In this document: in pieces, positions 21,333-33,959 of the stretch
Position numbering within the stretch: position 1 is the first letter of the stretch
How the letters are laid out: every line of letters starts with the position of its first letter
Origin: Hydnum rufescens UP504
Taxonomy: Eukaryota; Basidiomycota; Agaricomycetes; Cantharellales; Hydnaceae
Reading direction: 5' to 3'
Assembly: GCA_014904985.1 (NCBI GenBank)
Contig: MU129056.1
Location: 83,889-147,888 of the forward strand
Length of the DNA stretch: 64,000 nucleotides
Notes under the pieces: model-generated
What the model saw: only the letters and a program-made list of their open reading frames with translations
What the model was told of the DNA's origin: nothing
Database searches by the model: none
Translations under genes and position numbers: made by a program

Positions 21333-22983
21333 GGCAGCCGTATGTGACCCCCTTCTTAGGTATCTATTCTGGGGCATGATTTGGTACCTAAGTAGGTACC
21401 AGACACTATTGGGGCCCCAATCCACCATTCTGGTTTCAACTTGGTCCTGATCTGATCAGGGCCCAATTAGGGCCTAATTGGGGTTCAACTGATGGACTTG
21501 CACAGTTTTGGAACCTCATACATGTGCTCTGCATGTTAATTCTATTGTAATATTAACTATGGTAAAGACAAAGCAAAGATGAGGGAAACACATAGTTAGC
21601 ATGGTTTTTTGAGATGCAGGATGCCCGTTGAAGGACTGTAATAAAACAAGAACATGTCCATTGAAGGACAAGAGAAGAAATCAAGGGAAGGAGATGGTAG
21701 TATTAATGCCCAAGGTGTCGACCCATCAAGGCAGGGACACTTGGACCAGAAGTTGGAAGCAGCATAAAGGGTCCTAATAGCCAGGTTGCTCTCCAGAATA
21801 TGTGGGTTGCCCATTCAAGTTCATACTAGAGCTGTCCCCAAACCCTTGATAACCAATCTGTCAGCCACCACATCAAGTTCTTCCTCTGTCCATTGATCGA
21901 GAAACCCAGAACCCAAGTCGATGTTCACATTTTCCAAGTGACTGAGCCCATTGAGTACTGGCAGCGGTGCTGTAGTTACGGATAGAGAAGAGGTAAAGTG
22001 GGGGCTTTGGGCGGGGCTGATTTGGGAGCTGCTGCTGGTTGTGCAGGATGAGGAGTGCCACGGGTACATACTTGATAAGTTACTGGAATCATGAGAAATG
22101 CAGCCCCCAACTGCCAACGTAAGCTACCAGTAAAGTTGTCATCCGAGTCAGCATTCATACCGATTCATTCCCTATGAGTGCATATCGGATACATTCACAG
22201 CTAGCCGTCATTCCTATTTCCCACGTGTGCCTGTATTCCTTCTCCTTCACAAGACCGTCATCTCCCTCGTTTTTCTACCCCTTGCTTCTCCTTCCCTCCT
22301 CCAGTCTCGTCCGCACCGATGGCTTTGTAGGCAAGTATTAATCTCCAGTGCTGCTGCAGCAAGTAGTATCCCTCTCCTATGCCTGTCCTTTATAATGACT
22401 ATCAGTTCCACAATCGCTCAGTTCTCCATATATCTGGCAGTTATCAACTGTGTTGGTGATTGAATATTCTTTCGTCAGGCTATGTATCTCGAGTATTGGC
22501 ATGATAGTACAATTTTTTTATACTGATGGTTGATTCAATTGCTGTGAAGAATCTGAGAGATGACCATGCTGAAGTTCGTGAAATCGTCGTTCGGCACAAA
22601 ATTCGAAATTGAATAAGTTGTTTTGAACTAGAGAACTCTGGTGAGGTTGGTCAAGGAAACTTTGTGCATCTCCAAAGCAGAAAGCCTATTCAATGTATCC
22701 TTCGGGCAAGTTTCCTGGTCATTGATACGTAAGTATACTGAGTTTCAATCATGCTTCCTCATTCCTTGCACCTCAATGAAATTTGGTTGAGCTCAGCAAT
22801 CGGAATCTTAGATGAGGAATTATAATTCAGGAATATTTATTATCCAACAATAGTGAACATTCGTAAATTAGAGTTGTATCCAAGGCAGACTCATTGCCTA
22901 TTGGATCCCAGGGGCGACATTTCGTGTTACTTGGAGGGGCCATTGTCGCGCAAGCAGGAGGCAGCATTGCCAATCTTCTCTCT
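21333..22983 (-). pseudogene. diverged copy of the 25.9-28.2 kb gene (3' half)
   Basis: From CCTCGGGCAGCCGTATGTGAC onward this matches 25508-27060. It covers the shared 3' flank, the C-terminal coding segment (minus 21821-22117, GFLDQWTEEELDVVA) and a more diverged upstream part to about 22980, where R1 copy 2 begins. Many small insertions break the frame. It is part of a local duplication with copies at 23698-24440, 24794-24953 and the parent locus. Confidence 0.85.
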
Positions 22984-23527
22984 TTAAAGCCAAGGATAGT
23001 TGCAGGACCTAAGGTTAGAGTTGCTGGACATCCAAGGAAAAGTAAGCATAACAAAATATGTATCAGGTTTTGAAGAAAGAAGAAAGAAACATACTAACAA
23101 GACTAACCAAGCACTGACCAGTCTATAACTCACAGATATCCGCATTTTGACCAGGAGAACGTAAACAAGAATACACAAATATCAGTAAACAGACCAACAC
23201 AACATGAACGACGTATAAGCCTTTCTACAAGCATCACAGATGTATAAGTCTTTCCATAAGCAATCCCACACAACATATAAGCCTTCCTACAAGCATCCCA
23301 GACATATAAGCCTTTCTATAAGCATCCCAAATGATATATCATTGACTACAGCTAGTCCATATCCCTTCCTATTCTCCACTGAACACCATACACATCTTGC
23401 AGAGTGTGATCAACCATTGAAGCGAACCAGCCCAACGAATAACAACAGAAATACAGTCTCCCATCTACACACTGGCTGAACCAGATTTTGATTTGACAGT
23501 CATCAGAGCTCCCAACCCTTCTTCTAT
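22984..23527 (-). repeat. interspersed repeat R1, copy 2
   Basis: Reverse complement of 60889-61340. It is longer because it carries four or five copies of a 28-bp motif (CCTTTCTACAAGCATCCCAGAC…) found once or twice in the other copies. All copies encode a similar short hydrophobic frame (MCILVYV…FPWMSSNSNLRSC), here at 22984-23178. Confidence 0.88.
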
Positions 23528-23697
23528 ACCAGATGGTTTATCGCGACAGCTGAAGGATGGGAATGATACAGATGATATGGAAGAAGAGCTTGAGGTTGCA
23601 GAGTCGGGCCATTTTCTTTTGGGGCCATGGTACCTTGCGGAATGGGAAGAAGAGCAAGGGCAGCTAAAGAATGTTAGTATAAGTGCGAAAACCCACC

Positions 23698-24440
23698 TCG
23701 GGCAGCCGTATGTGACCCCCTTCTTAGGTATCTATTCTGGGGCATGATTTGGTACCTAAGTAGGTACCAGACACTATTGGGGCCCCAATCCACCATTCTG
23801 GTTTCAACTTGGGTCCTGATTAGGGCCCAATTAGGGCCTAATTGGGGTTCAATTGATGGACTTGCACAGTTTTGGAACCTCATACATGTGTTCTGCATGT
23901 TAATTCTATTGTAATATTATCTATGGTAAAGACAAAGCAAAGATGAGGGAAACACATAGTTAGCACAGTTTTTTGAGACGCAGGATGCCCATTGAAGGAC
24001 TGTAATAAAACAAGAACATGTCCGTTGAAGGACAAGAGAAGAAATCAAGGGAAGGAGATGGTAGTATTAATGCCCAAGGTGTTGACCCATCAAGGCAGGG
24101 ACACTTGGACCAGAAGTTGGAAGCAGCATAAAGGGGTCCTAATAGCCAGGTTGCTCTCCAGAATATGTGGGTTGCCCATTCAAGTTCATACTAGAGCTGT
24201 CCCCAAACCCTTGATAACCAATCTGTCCGGCCACCACATCAAGTTCTTCCTCTGTCCATTGATCGAGAAACCCAGAACCCAAGTCGATGTTCACATTTTC
24301 CAAGTGACTGAGCCCATTGAGTACTGGCAGCGGTGCTGTAGTTACGGATAGAGAAGAGGTAAAGTGGGGCTTTGGGCGGGGCTGATTTGGGAGCTGCTGC
24401 TGGTTGTGCAGTGAGGAGTGGCCACGGGGAATACAATTAT
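23698..24440 (-). pseudogene. second copy of the gene 3' end and flank
   Basis: Nearly identical to 25508-26245 and to 21333-22060. The C-terminal frame (24139-24483) reads …LDQWTEEELDVVAGQIGYQGFGDSS, longer than in copy 1, where a base deletion shifts the end. It starts directly after GAAAACCCA with no terminal repeats. Confidence 0.88.
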
Positions 24441-24539
24441 AGTGGCGAGTGGAGTAGTGATTATTATTTGGGTTAGGGTGCAAAGTGTAAATAAAGGATG
24501 TGGAGTGGACTGAAATGTCTTCTAAAGAGAACCTTCAAC

Positions 24540-24722
24540 ATGAGTTGTGATCCTTCAGTATGAAAGTTCACAAAATGGAGGAGGACTGTCATGGGAGGTG
24601 AGATCAATTGAAGACAATATATTTTCTTGATCTCTAAGGAGGGTGTTGAGTTACAAATATATGGCCTACTTTTATATGTGGTTAAGAGGGTTAAAGAATG
24701 GAAATTTATTTAAGGAAGGTGT
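24540..24722. repeat. diverged LTR-like fragment
   Basis: GACAATATATTTTCTTGATCTCTAAGGAG…GTTAAGAGGGTTAAAGAATGG resembles the middle of the chromovirus LTR (GACAATATATTCTCGATCTTCTAAAGAG…). The ends are not found. Confidence 0.4.
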
Positions 24723-25025
24723 GGGATATGTGGAGTGGTGGGATATGTGGAGTGGTGGATAATGTGGANNNNNNNNNNNNNNNNNNNNNNNNNTTGATGA
24801 ATTACTGGAATCATGAGGTGCAGCCGACTGCCAAAGCTCAGTAAGTTGTCTACTGAGTCAGTATCCTCCGATTCATCCCGATATGAGTGCAACGGACTTC
24901 ACAGCAGCCTTCTTCCTTTTTCCCACTGTGGTCTTGTTCCCTCTCCTGTCATCAGTGGTGGGATATGTGGAGTGGTGGGATATGTGGAGTGGTGGGATAT
25001 GTGGAGTGGTGGGATATGGGATGTG
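24722..25025. repeat. 17-bp tandem repeat around an assembly gap
   Basis: TGGAGTGGTGGGATATG repeats run into 25 N at 24769-24793 and resume at 24953-25020. Between them 24794-24953 is a fourth fragment of the 26.25-26.41 kb gene sequence. The gap is probably a collapsed repeat. Confidence 0.9.
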
Positions 25026-25039
25026 GATATGTGGTACTG

Positions 25040-25507
25040 AAGTGAGGTTCCATGAGCAATCAGGCTTTATAGTAAGCATGCTGGGTAAATTATTTGTGTA
25101 AATTTGAACCCCAGCCTGGAGTGCCATGAGGGAAGAGTAAGGGATACTGTAAAGGCTCATACAAAGTGTGTAAAATCAGTACTTTAATGGGAGTAGTGTC
25201 AGCAGCTCATTGTACAAACAACTGACATGCATTTGGGCAGGGGGCATTGCTGATGTGGTACAATGCAGCTATTTCAGAAGTAGTAGGGGGGGCATCAAGA
25301 AGCTCAATGTAGGTATGCTCTGCTTCTGGGTGGAATGCACAGAAATTCATATAAATGTGGTATAAATAATTGTACTGTTGTCTATCAAGTTGTACAGCAT
25401 CAACCTGTCAGAGTTTGTCTGCTTCTCTGGGTAACTCTGGTTTACTTCTGTTTCATTTCTGATTTGTTCTGCTTGTTTCTGAGTCATCTTGTTGATTTGG
25501 CAGTATC
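25040..25507. other. no gene seen
   Basis: No coding region or clear repeat is visible before the shared 3' flank begins at 25508. Confidence 0.5.
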
Positions 25508-25879
25508 ACCTTGGGCAGCCGTATGTGACCCCCTTCTTAGGTATCTATTCTGGGGCATGATTTGGTACCTAAGTAGGTACCAGACACTATTGGGGCCCCA
25601 ATCCACCATTCTGGTTTCAACTTGGGTCCTGATTAGGGCCCAATTAGGGCCTAATTGGGGTTCAACTGATGGACTTGCACAGTTTTGGAACCTCATACAT
25701 GTGCTCTGCACGTTAATTCTATTGTAATATTAACTATGGTAAAGACAAAGCAAAGATGAGGGAAACACATAGTTAGCATGGTTTTTTGAGACGCAGGATG
25801 CCCGTTGAAGGACTGTAATAAAACAAGAACATGTCCATTGAAGGACAAGAGAAGAAATCAAGGGAAGGAGATGGTAGTA

Positions 25880-28183
25880 TTAATGCCCAAGGTGTCGACC
25901 CATCAAGGCAGGGACACTTGGACCAGAAGTTGGAAGCAGCATAAAGGGGTCCTAATAGCCAGGTTGCTCTCCAGAATATGTGGGTTGCCCATTCAAGTTC
26001 ATACTAGAGCTGTCCCCAAACCCTTGATAACCAATCTGTCCGGCCACCACATCAAGTTCTTCCTCTGTCCATTGATCGAGAAACCCAGAACCCAAGTCGA
26101 TGTTCACATTTTCCAAGTGACCGAGCCCATTGAGTACTGGCGGCGGTGCTGTAGTTATGGATAGAGAAGAGGTAAAGCGGGGCTTTGGGCGGGCTGATTT
26201 GGGAGCTGCTGCTGGTTGTGCAGTGAGGAGTGGCTGCGGGGAATACTTGATGAATTACTGGAATCATGAGATGCAGCCTGACTGCCAAAGCTCAGTAAGT
26301 TGTCTACCGAGTCAGCATCCTCCGATTCATCCCGTATGAGTGCAACGGACTTCACAGCAGCCTTCTTCCTTTTTCCCACTGTGGTCTTGTTCCCTCTCCT
26401 GTCATCAAGACCCGCGTCCATCCCGCTCCGTTTCACCCCCTTGCTCCCTTCCCCTCCTCCAGTCTCTCCAGCACCATGCCGGGCAGTATAATCCCGTGCT
26501 GCTGCCAGCGAGAGTATCACCTCTCCATGCCTGTCCGTGATAAGTGCCACATCCTCAGCTTCTCCAACTGGCCAGTTATCCACTTTGGTGATGACTATCT
26601 TCTTCTCAGGGCTAGACTCCTCGAGTGCATAGTACAATGTTTTATACTGATCGGTTGTGTGAAGATCTGAGAGTGACGTGCCGAAGTTCGGAAATTTGTC
26701 GTTCGGCACAAAATTCGAAATGATAAGTTTGTTTTGAACTAGGACCTTGGCGAGGTTGGTCCAAGGAAACTTTGTCATCTTCACAAAAGGCGAGAAAAGG
26801 CCTATCAATGTATCCTTGATAGCAGTCCTGGTCTTGTACGTAGTACTGAGGTCTTCATCACTGCTTCCTCTTCCCTTGCTCCTCATTGAATTGGTCGAGC
26901 TCAGCATACCGGGAATGGCGAGAGAGGATAAATCGAATATATATTCGCAAGTTGAGTGGACATCATAAAGTTAGAGTTGTACCAAGCAGCCATTTCCTCG
27001 GATCCCAGGCGACATTCATTCTGAGCATGCGCAGCAGGGGAGGCAGCATTGCCAGTAACCATCAAAAACATTGTGTGAATATCCATGGTGGCCAGCCACT
27101 GCATATCGTGTGTCCACTTGTCCTTTTGATTGGCCATAATCCATGCAATGTCACCACCGGATTGTGCGACCAGCTTGGTAGCTCCAACCTTCGCACTCTC
27201 ATGTTCTGCTATAAGCCACGCAGCTTCCGTAGCCCATTCTGGGGATTCCTCTCCTCCGAAGGATTCGATGAGCTGTGCATATGCTGGCTGCACCATGTTC
27301 ACCGTATAATCCGAGCAGACACTAGTAGCATCAATTAGTATTCTTAGTGTAAGAATATATACTGAATAAAGGACGTACCTGATGGATCAGTATTTGGATG
27401 GTCTTTCTTGTACAATGCCTGGAATGCATTCCACGCATTCCCATTCTGCGACGTTTTGGAGGGTGAGATGGCCAAGGCAATGTGCCGAACCGACTCTGGA
27501 CTTCGATTCCACTCCTTGGCCTTTGTATCCAGCTCTGCAAAAAATTCTTCACACTTTGCATGGGCCCACTTGATTTGGTCAATCGAGAACCGGCCACCAC
27601 GATGTATGACATCAGAAGTGTCTCCATGGTTCTCCTCTTCCTCAAGATCCCGATCTTCGGCACCTCGGACTGTGGTACCTTCTGTCGTAGAGTCAAAAGG
27701 GTCTGACAGGCCAGGTAAAGGACTGCTGGGAGGCTCGAAAGAATTAGAGGGTGGAGATGTGGGCGAGAATGGATCCACAGGGGGTACTTGAGCCCTTGTT
27801 GATGATGAGGAAACAGGGGCTGCAGCATGGCATGAATGCGGAACTTCTACCACCAGTCTAGCACTGAATTCATTAGTCGCGTGGTGAGGAGGATGTTCAG
27901 AGCCGGAATTATTGTCCTCCCGACTTGGGCCTGACTTCTGAGAAGCCTTCAAAGGTATGTGTGGGAGAACACCATCCCCTGAACTGCCCTCCAATTCATT
28001 GGTTAAATTAAGTCCTCTTCGCTGAGAACCATTCGTGTGTGTTGATGTGGCATTGGTGGGTTTAGACAGCGCCTTGGCTCCCTTTGAAGTAGTGCTTGTG
28101 GATGACCTGGAGGTAGTAGTTTTGGTCCGCTTATTGCCTGTGGCCAATTTGGTGGCAGTTGAACATGTCGTCTGTGAAGACAT
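25880..28183 (-). CDS. uncharacterised Agaricomycete gene (at least 3 exons)
   Basis: Exon 1 (28183-27363) starts MSSQTTCSTATK with a Ser/Thr/Lys-rich low-complexity head. It ends in a conserved-looking segment (FSIDQIKWAHAKCEEFFAEL; SPSKTSQNGNAWNAFQALYK) at a GTACGT donor. Exon 2 (about 27340-26935) reads YTVNMVQPAYAQLIESFGG…KWTHDMQWLATMDIHTMFLM…LGSEEMAAWYNSNF. Exon 3 (26907-26155) reads LIGLFSPFVKMTKFPWTNL…NFGTSLSDLHTTDQYKTLYYAL and a basic Lys-rich linker (DDRRGNKTTVGKRKK), then frameshifts into the C-terminus GFLDQWTEEELDVVA. I recognise the style as a mushroom-specific family of unknown function. The 3' half is duplicated three more times to the left. A minisatellite lies upstream. Confidence 0.65.
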
Positions 28184-28299
28184 CTGAAAGATGTGGATGA
28201 TGGTGGCAGGGGGAAATGATGCACAGATCCGCCATTACGAGAAACCGGTGAGGGGGTAAGCACCACAACCACGCAAAGGCAACTGTGGTGCAGGAGCTT

Positions 28300-28760
28300 G
28301 GAGTCAGGATGAAAACGTGCCAACCTAAGCCCAAAACATGTAGTCGATCGAGATGTGTAGCCCCAGTCATGCGACAGCAACCACAGCCAAAAGATGTGAG
28401 ATTGATAAAGAGCCCAGCGATTGAAATGTGTAGCCCTAGTCACGCAAAGGCAACCACAGCCAAAAGACGTGGATTGATGAAGAGTGTGGCGATTGAGATA
28501 TGTAGCCCCAGTCATGCAAAGGCAACCACAGCCAAAGGATGTGGAATTGATGAGAGTGTGCCGATTGGGATGTATAGCCCCAGTCACGTGAAGGCAACCA
28601 CAGCCAAAAATGGGATTGGCAGAGAGCATGCCAATCGAAACATGTAGCCCCAGTCATGCGAAGGTAACCACAGCCAAAGGACGTGGAATTGATGAGGATG
28701 TGCCAATTGAGTATAGCCCCAGTCATGCGAAGGCAACCACAGCCAAAAGGTATGAAGAGC
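28300..28760. repeat. minisatellite of about 65 bp upstream of a gene
   Basis: About seven copies of a unit with GTAGCCCCAGTCATGCGAAGG and CAACCACAGCCAAAGGA(C/T)GTGG, in the 5' flank of the minus-strand gene that starts at 28183. Copies differ mostly at CpG/TpG positions (CATGCG, CACGCA, CACGTG). Confidence 0.9.
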
Positions 28761-29073
28761 TAAACATGTGGCCCAGAATAACACAAAATTATTGGGTACG
28801 TCCTACACCATGGAAAAGGCGAGCATTGTCAGTCCATGCCCTGCTTGGGCAAGTATAAAAATTATGTTTAAGCTTCTTAAACTTGTAAAACGAAAGGACC
28901 AAGGAAAGCAGAAAACTTTACTCTCCCAACGGGAACTGCCGGATTCACAATCAAGTGCGCGAGCCAAAGCAAGTTTTCATTCTAGTGCAGTAGTAGTGCC
29001 ATTAAGGCGTACAATCAGACGCAAATATGTGATGCATAAAACAAAAAAATGCCATGTATGGAAATGTAACGCA

Positions 29074-30751
29074 TCATTCTGACTTTGGATACTGAGGGCG
29101 ATCGAGGCCCAAGTCCAATTTGATACACCAAACAGAGGAAGATTTTGCAAAGCCAAACGATTCATCGGCAATGGGGTTCGGTGTCAATATAGATCCCATG
29201 TCATCTCGTGCCATTCGAGAAATACGACAAATAACAGCATCAACTGGACCCTCAGTAGGCCACATAGGCACGGAAAAGCCAGCACCCAATGAATGATACT
29301 TATGTGCACATATGAGCATCTCCATACGATGAAGAGGAAGATCAACATGGTCCTGTAACCTGGCAAGGCATGCGAGGAACCACTCAGTGCTGAACTCAAC
29401 ACAGTCCAGATGGCACAGCCTCTCGGCTTTTGGTGGGGCAGCTCCAGATAGAGGGGGGAAAGTATCATAGTGTAAGAAGAACTCCCCATAGCAAGCCCTT
29501 TCCACTCCTCCTTTAATACATGGAGGTGCTCCCTGCAACAGAGCATTGAGTTCATCTAGATTTCGTGCATGAGCATAGACCTGGTCGACATATTTGAGAT
29601 CTTTCTGACCCGTGAAGCGCTCTGACAGCCCACTTGGTTCTTCCATGGTGGTGGTTCCGATATCCACACCACACGGTGTTGCCCAACTCGACACAAGGGT
29701 TTTCAGCTCATCACGTATCTGTTGGGTCTTAAACAACAGCTGCATGGAGAACCTTGATTTCTGCCATTCTCGACGAACTGCAACGACTTGGGGGTACACA
29801 TCCAGCCAGAGCTGAATGTCACGAAAGCTGTCATTAGGAAGAGGACCAGCAATGATGGCAAACCATCAGCCAAGAGGAATGGACTGAAAACTTGACGTCA
29901 AATCGACATGAGATCCCTTTGCAACAGCAGAACTAGTGGTGGTCCCAACCCAACCACTGATGGGTTGCGTGGGACCACTAACAGAGAATGTTGCATTGGG
30001 CCCAGTCGGTGCGCCACCACGAGAAGATCTATTCAGTTCACCACCATGAGAGGCTAGAGGATTAAAACTATTAGACAAGATGAAATACACTAAAAAACGA
30101 AACTTGCTCACCACGAAATTCACTCCCCCAGTCATCGTTATGACCACATGTAGGGCTGAAAGTTGTTGTAAGAGCACAAGGGCATAACCCATGTACTGGC
30201 TGTGAACCTCCCCTCCAAAATGCAGAGAAGGTTGGATCAGGGTGACCCCAAGTCGACACACCCATACTGTGCCAATTCTGCATGGTTGCAGGTGCGTGTG
30301 GAGGTCCATCAGACACACCTGGAGACCTTGCAGGCCATCGATGAGAGAATGAGGAACCCATAGGATAATTGCGTTCTTGACGATGATGATCGTCCTCTTG
30401 GGACTGGGAATGATAGAATTTTCCCCTTTGGGGCTCAGAGGGATGCCAAGGACGTGTGCTGGAACATGGGGGAGAGGGTGGGCATGTGCGAGAACGCAAT
30501 GGGGATCGCAGACATGTCTGGAAATGTAAGGGGGAGGGAGGATATGTGCAAGAACGCGGGGGAGATTGAGGACGCATGTGGGAATGCAAGGGAGATTGAG
30601 GACATGTGCAGGAAGGTGGGGGAGAAAAAGAACAACTGCAAGAACGTAGGGGAGATCGAGAATGTCGATGAGAATGCAGGGAAGATTGAGAATGTGTGCG
30701 AGAATGCAAGGGAAATCGAGGACCCACTTGAGAACAAGAAGGGGAATGCAA
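29074..30751 (-). pseudogene. uncharacterised gene with RS/SP repeat head
   Basis: The N-terminal part (30751-30071) is a Ser/Arg/Pro/His repeat region (RSPLRSRTCPPSPPCS-like) encoded by about ten 30-bp units. After a linker (SRGGAPTGPNATFSVSGPTQ) and an in-frame TGA at about 29867, the frame continues WFAIIAGPLPNDSFRDIQLWLD and MYPQVVAVRREWQKSRF to the end at 29074. This includes QVYAHARNLDELNALL, HLDCVEFSTEWFLACLARL, LHRMEMLICAHKYHSLG and MWPTEGPVDAVICRI. The second half is well ordered and looks conserved, but I know no function for it. The TGA fits CGA to TGA decay, or an unseen intron. Confidence 0.55.
30450..30745. repeat. 30-bp coding minisatellite
   Basis: About ten units of GGGGGAGATTGAGGACATGTG-type sequence. 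Both strands are open because the unit is 30 bp; the minus reading (RS/SP-rich) belongs to the gene at 29074-30751. Confidence 0.85.
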
Positions 30752-31061
30752 CAGGCCTTACCATACCACAGATATATTAAACATGGTATCATGCCATAAA
30801 ATATGATACATTGGGCATGGTAATCAACCAGTACCACAAATGATATATTCCACCACATACCAGATATGATATATTACTTTGCAATCAGTATTAGGTTAAA
30901 TCCGAACCTTTCATAATGGATTTACCAATAAATCCACATTACTACATATATAAATATACCTCAGGATCCTCAATGGATCAGCTAAACCTGAATTCAGCTT
31001 TGGGTATTGGGCCTACAGCTGAAACACTGGTGCATGCTATGCAAAACAAATATCACATGGA

Positions 31062-33750
31062 TTACATAATGCGTGTACGGAGCGCACTTGAAAAGGCCCA
31101 GTGCATATCAGCAACTGCGTTATCCCAATCAACCTGTTCGTTATCTAACTTCACATTAATTCCCCACCATGCAAGTGCCATGATATAGAGGAGCAAACCA
31201 TTGATACCACCGATCATCAGGCAATCCCAGGACCCTGAGCCACATTGAAGAAGCTTTCCATTTGAGTCACGCTGTCGCCATGAAGGCTGTGAGTTACCCC
31301 ACCATCCCAACCAACCACGCGAGTAGACAGCAATTCCAAGAGCCTTTGGTGTCCAATTCTCCTTCTGTGTGCGTGCAATCCAATCACCCACAGCAACAGG
31401 TCGGTCTTTCACAGTAAACTTTCCGCTCTGAAGATGAACCATAAGTAATCAAAACTGATGTAGATTCATGAAATATATGACTTACTGATACCAGAGAATA
31501 CCCCAATACTCGTTCAATCTCAGCCCACAGGTTGACAGTTTCAACCCAGAGAGCCCTAGATGTGAGACCGACCATGGATTTTTTCATCATGGATGCATGA
31601 TAGGTACTAAGGTACAGTGGCCAAACTCGTTTCTCACTCAATGCAATCAATGGCTGAGACAAGGCTAATATGATATGAACAATTAGTCTTCCCTTAAGAG
31701 ACAAACAAAATTCCAGGATACCCACTTCCCATGTTCCCTGTGGATTTTTGTTGCGATGGCTCTGACTCTGATGGCTTGGGATGGGAGAGATCCTCAGGCA
31801 TGCCTCCAGGCTCTATGTAAATACAAGGTACTGTGAGTCAGATCAAGTATATATTTATATCACGTATCTCATACCAGTGTCTGATGGTAAAAGGGGCAAG
31901 GAACTTCAGAAATTAGATGAGTGCTTATAGGTGCGGGGATTATGTTTGGAATGCTCGATCAAAGACAACTTCCACTTTTGATTATTTGTAGTAGGTGTAG
32001 ACACACTGCCAAGTGTTGAACCCAAGATAGTCTGGCGAGACTTTCCTATGGTAGGGGTAGGTGTCTCAAGTGGATTCACCGGAGGAACTGTGGGGACCTT
32101 GGGGACAGGGAAGCTGGATGAATGGGATCTGTGAAGGACATTGCGAAGCTTGGGTGAATCAAGGCTTGATGGTGGCCCACTGGATTCAGTGGGGGAAGGA
32201 CTACGAGTATCAGGTGTCATGAGGGAGCGGAATTCCATATTGAGATCAATATGAACCTCCTCCTGTAGCATCATCCAAGAGTTAACAGTGACTCATTCCA
32301 ACTGGGAAACGAACTGACAAGGGGATCTAGAGATTTGCCAGCCATCGGGGGAGTAGCAGTTGGGGCATTCAAAACTCCAACGTCATCGTTGGGTGGCAAC
32401 TTTCGTGTCACCAAACCCACACTGGTTATGTTTGGAGAAGTTATCTCCAGGGAGGCTATGTCTGCTGCATCTTCCCTAGGTGAGCCAGTCGGAGAACCAT
32501 AGTTGGCCTGCCGGACGTTACTTGCTGCTCAAACTATCAGACACCATTTATCCAATGATGAGGAGCACTACATATGGTATTTTGCTTGGAGGAATTCAAT
32601 ATATTTGGGGATTACATGTGTCGTAATCATATCACTCCCAAATGCACCAAAATCCACTGGGTCTGGGCCAATGGTTTTGCCTCTATGGATACTACAAGGA
32701 AGGGATGAGCTAGATCAACCAGCGATGAGATTTATGACATACTGATAGACCTGTAGTTCCCCACCTGCCACAGGTACCGGGCCACCAGCAAACAATGAGA
32801 AAGACATGCTGGTATGGTCGCCTAGATTCTTAAGAACAGCATCCACATATGGGAGCATGTTATCAATCGCCCTTACAGAGGAAGTCAGAGTGGAGTTAGA
32901 CAATATTTATTGTTCAAGATTACACCAGCACTTACTTCTGATATGATTCCCTAGTTGACGATGGATTTTTGCTGGCCTCCCATTTCTGCAGTGCCACCTC
33001 ATGCCGATGCTGCCTCTCAGCCTCCATGCAAGCCTTAATCTCCACAGTTTCGTTCTCAAACATCTCTCGAGTCAAAGCCTCATGAGATACAACTGGATCC
33101 CATGCCTGCTTGCCCTCAGGAAGAGGCTTCAACAGATCCTCCTTCCAGTGCGCAGTGACAAGAGGCTTGACTTTATCAGTATAATAGAGAGCTGAGTAGA
33201 CATGGACAGCCTGAGGAAGACAGGGTCGGGGGGGTTGTACCAATTTTTCATGAAGCTTGGCTTTTGGATGCAAGAGGAGGGTTGGATTGATTGTGGGAAA
33301 GGGGGATTCAGTGTCAGATGGTTCTGCCGATGAAGCCAGGGACCGTTTCTTCACATAGTTATAATGGAACCAGCGTTTGAGTGACTTATGAGGGAAAAAA
33401 TTATTCAGCTCTCATGTATCTGGAGATTTCCATAAGCTGCTTTACCTCTTTTTTCTTTCGCTTGATGAGATCCATTTTCTCGATGCCTTCCTTGTCAGTG
33501 GGGTCCACAAATACTTGGCCAGGAGTAGGCTCCACGTCGTCATTGAGGCTCCAATGATAGGCAAGGAAATATTCACGATACAAGTTTTCAAGCCATGGAG
33601 ACAATGCATTTTTAGCATATGCATCAAGGTATGAGTTCTTGCGAGCCGTGAGGAAGGTGTGGTGCGAGGTGTGGCTTGCCCAGCCTGGTGGTGCCATAAA
33701 GTCTGTATACAATGTAATATCTTGGTAAATCTGGAGCAGACTCATCTGCG
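31062..33750 (-). pseudogene. uncharacterised Agaricomycete protein, about 800 aa, with frameshifts
   Basis: The order on the minus strand is: RKNSYLDAYAKNALSPWLENLYREYF (33401-33640); LKRWFHYNYVKKRS after a small frameshift; YYTDKVKPLVTAHW…EALTREMFENETVEIK (32932-33354) to a GTAAGT donor; AIDNMLPYVDAVLKNLGDHTS and SLFAGGPVPVAGGELQVY (32715-32890); GPDPVDFGAFGSDMITTHV (about 32.6 kb); a Ser/Pro/Thr linker (31906-32274); LWVETVNLWAEIERVLGYS (31384-31725); and DRPVAVGDWIARTQKENW…WWGNSQPSWR…INGLLLYIMALAWWG (31062-31442). This series is familiar to me as a mushroom-specific gene family of unknown function. At least one frameshift near 33405 makes this copy doubtful. Confidence 0.6.
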
Positions 33751-33959
33751 AGCATATAGCACACACCGTCGGGGAGCACCGGCAGCAAACAATCAAAAAG
33801 TCACCGGGATATTCCAATGTGCTGCCACAGGCCAGAATATTCCGCCACCCATGGCACATGATAGACCTGACGAACCATCCAAACCTCTGGGTAAAGGTAC
33901 ACCCCCCTTGCTACAGGTACTGGTGCATATACTCACCCAAATTTCTGTTCTCTTGTTTT

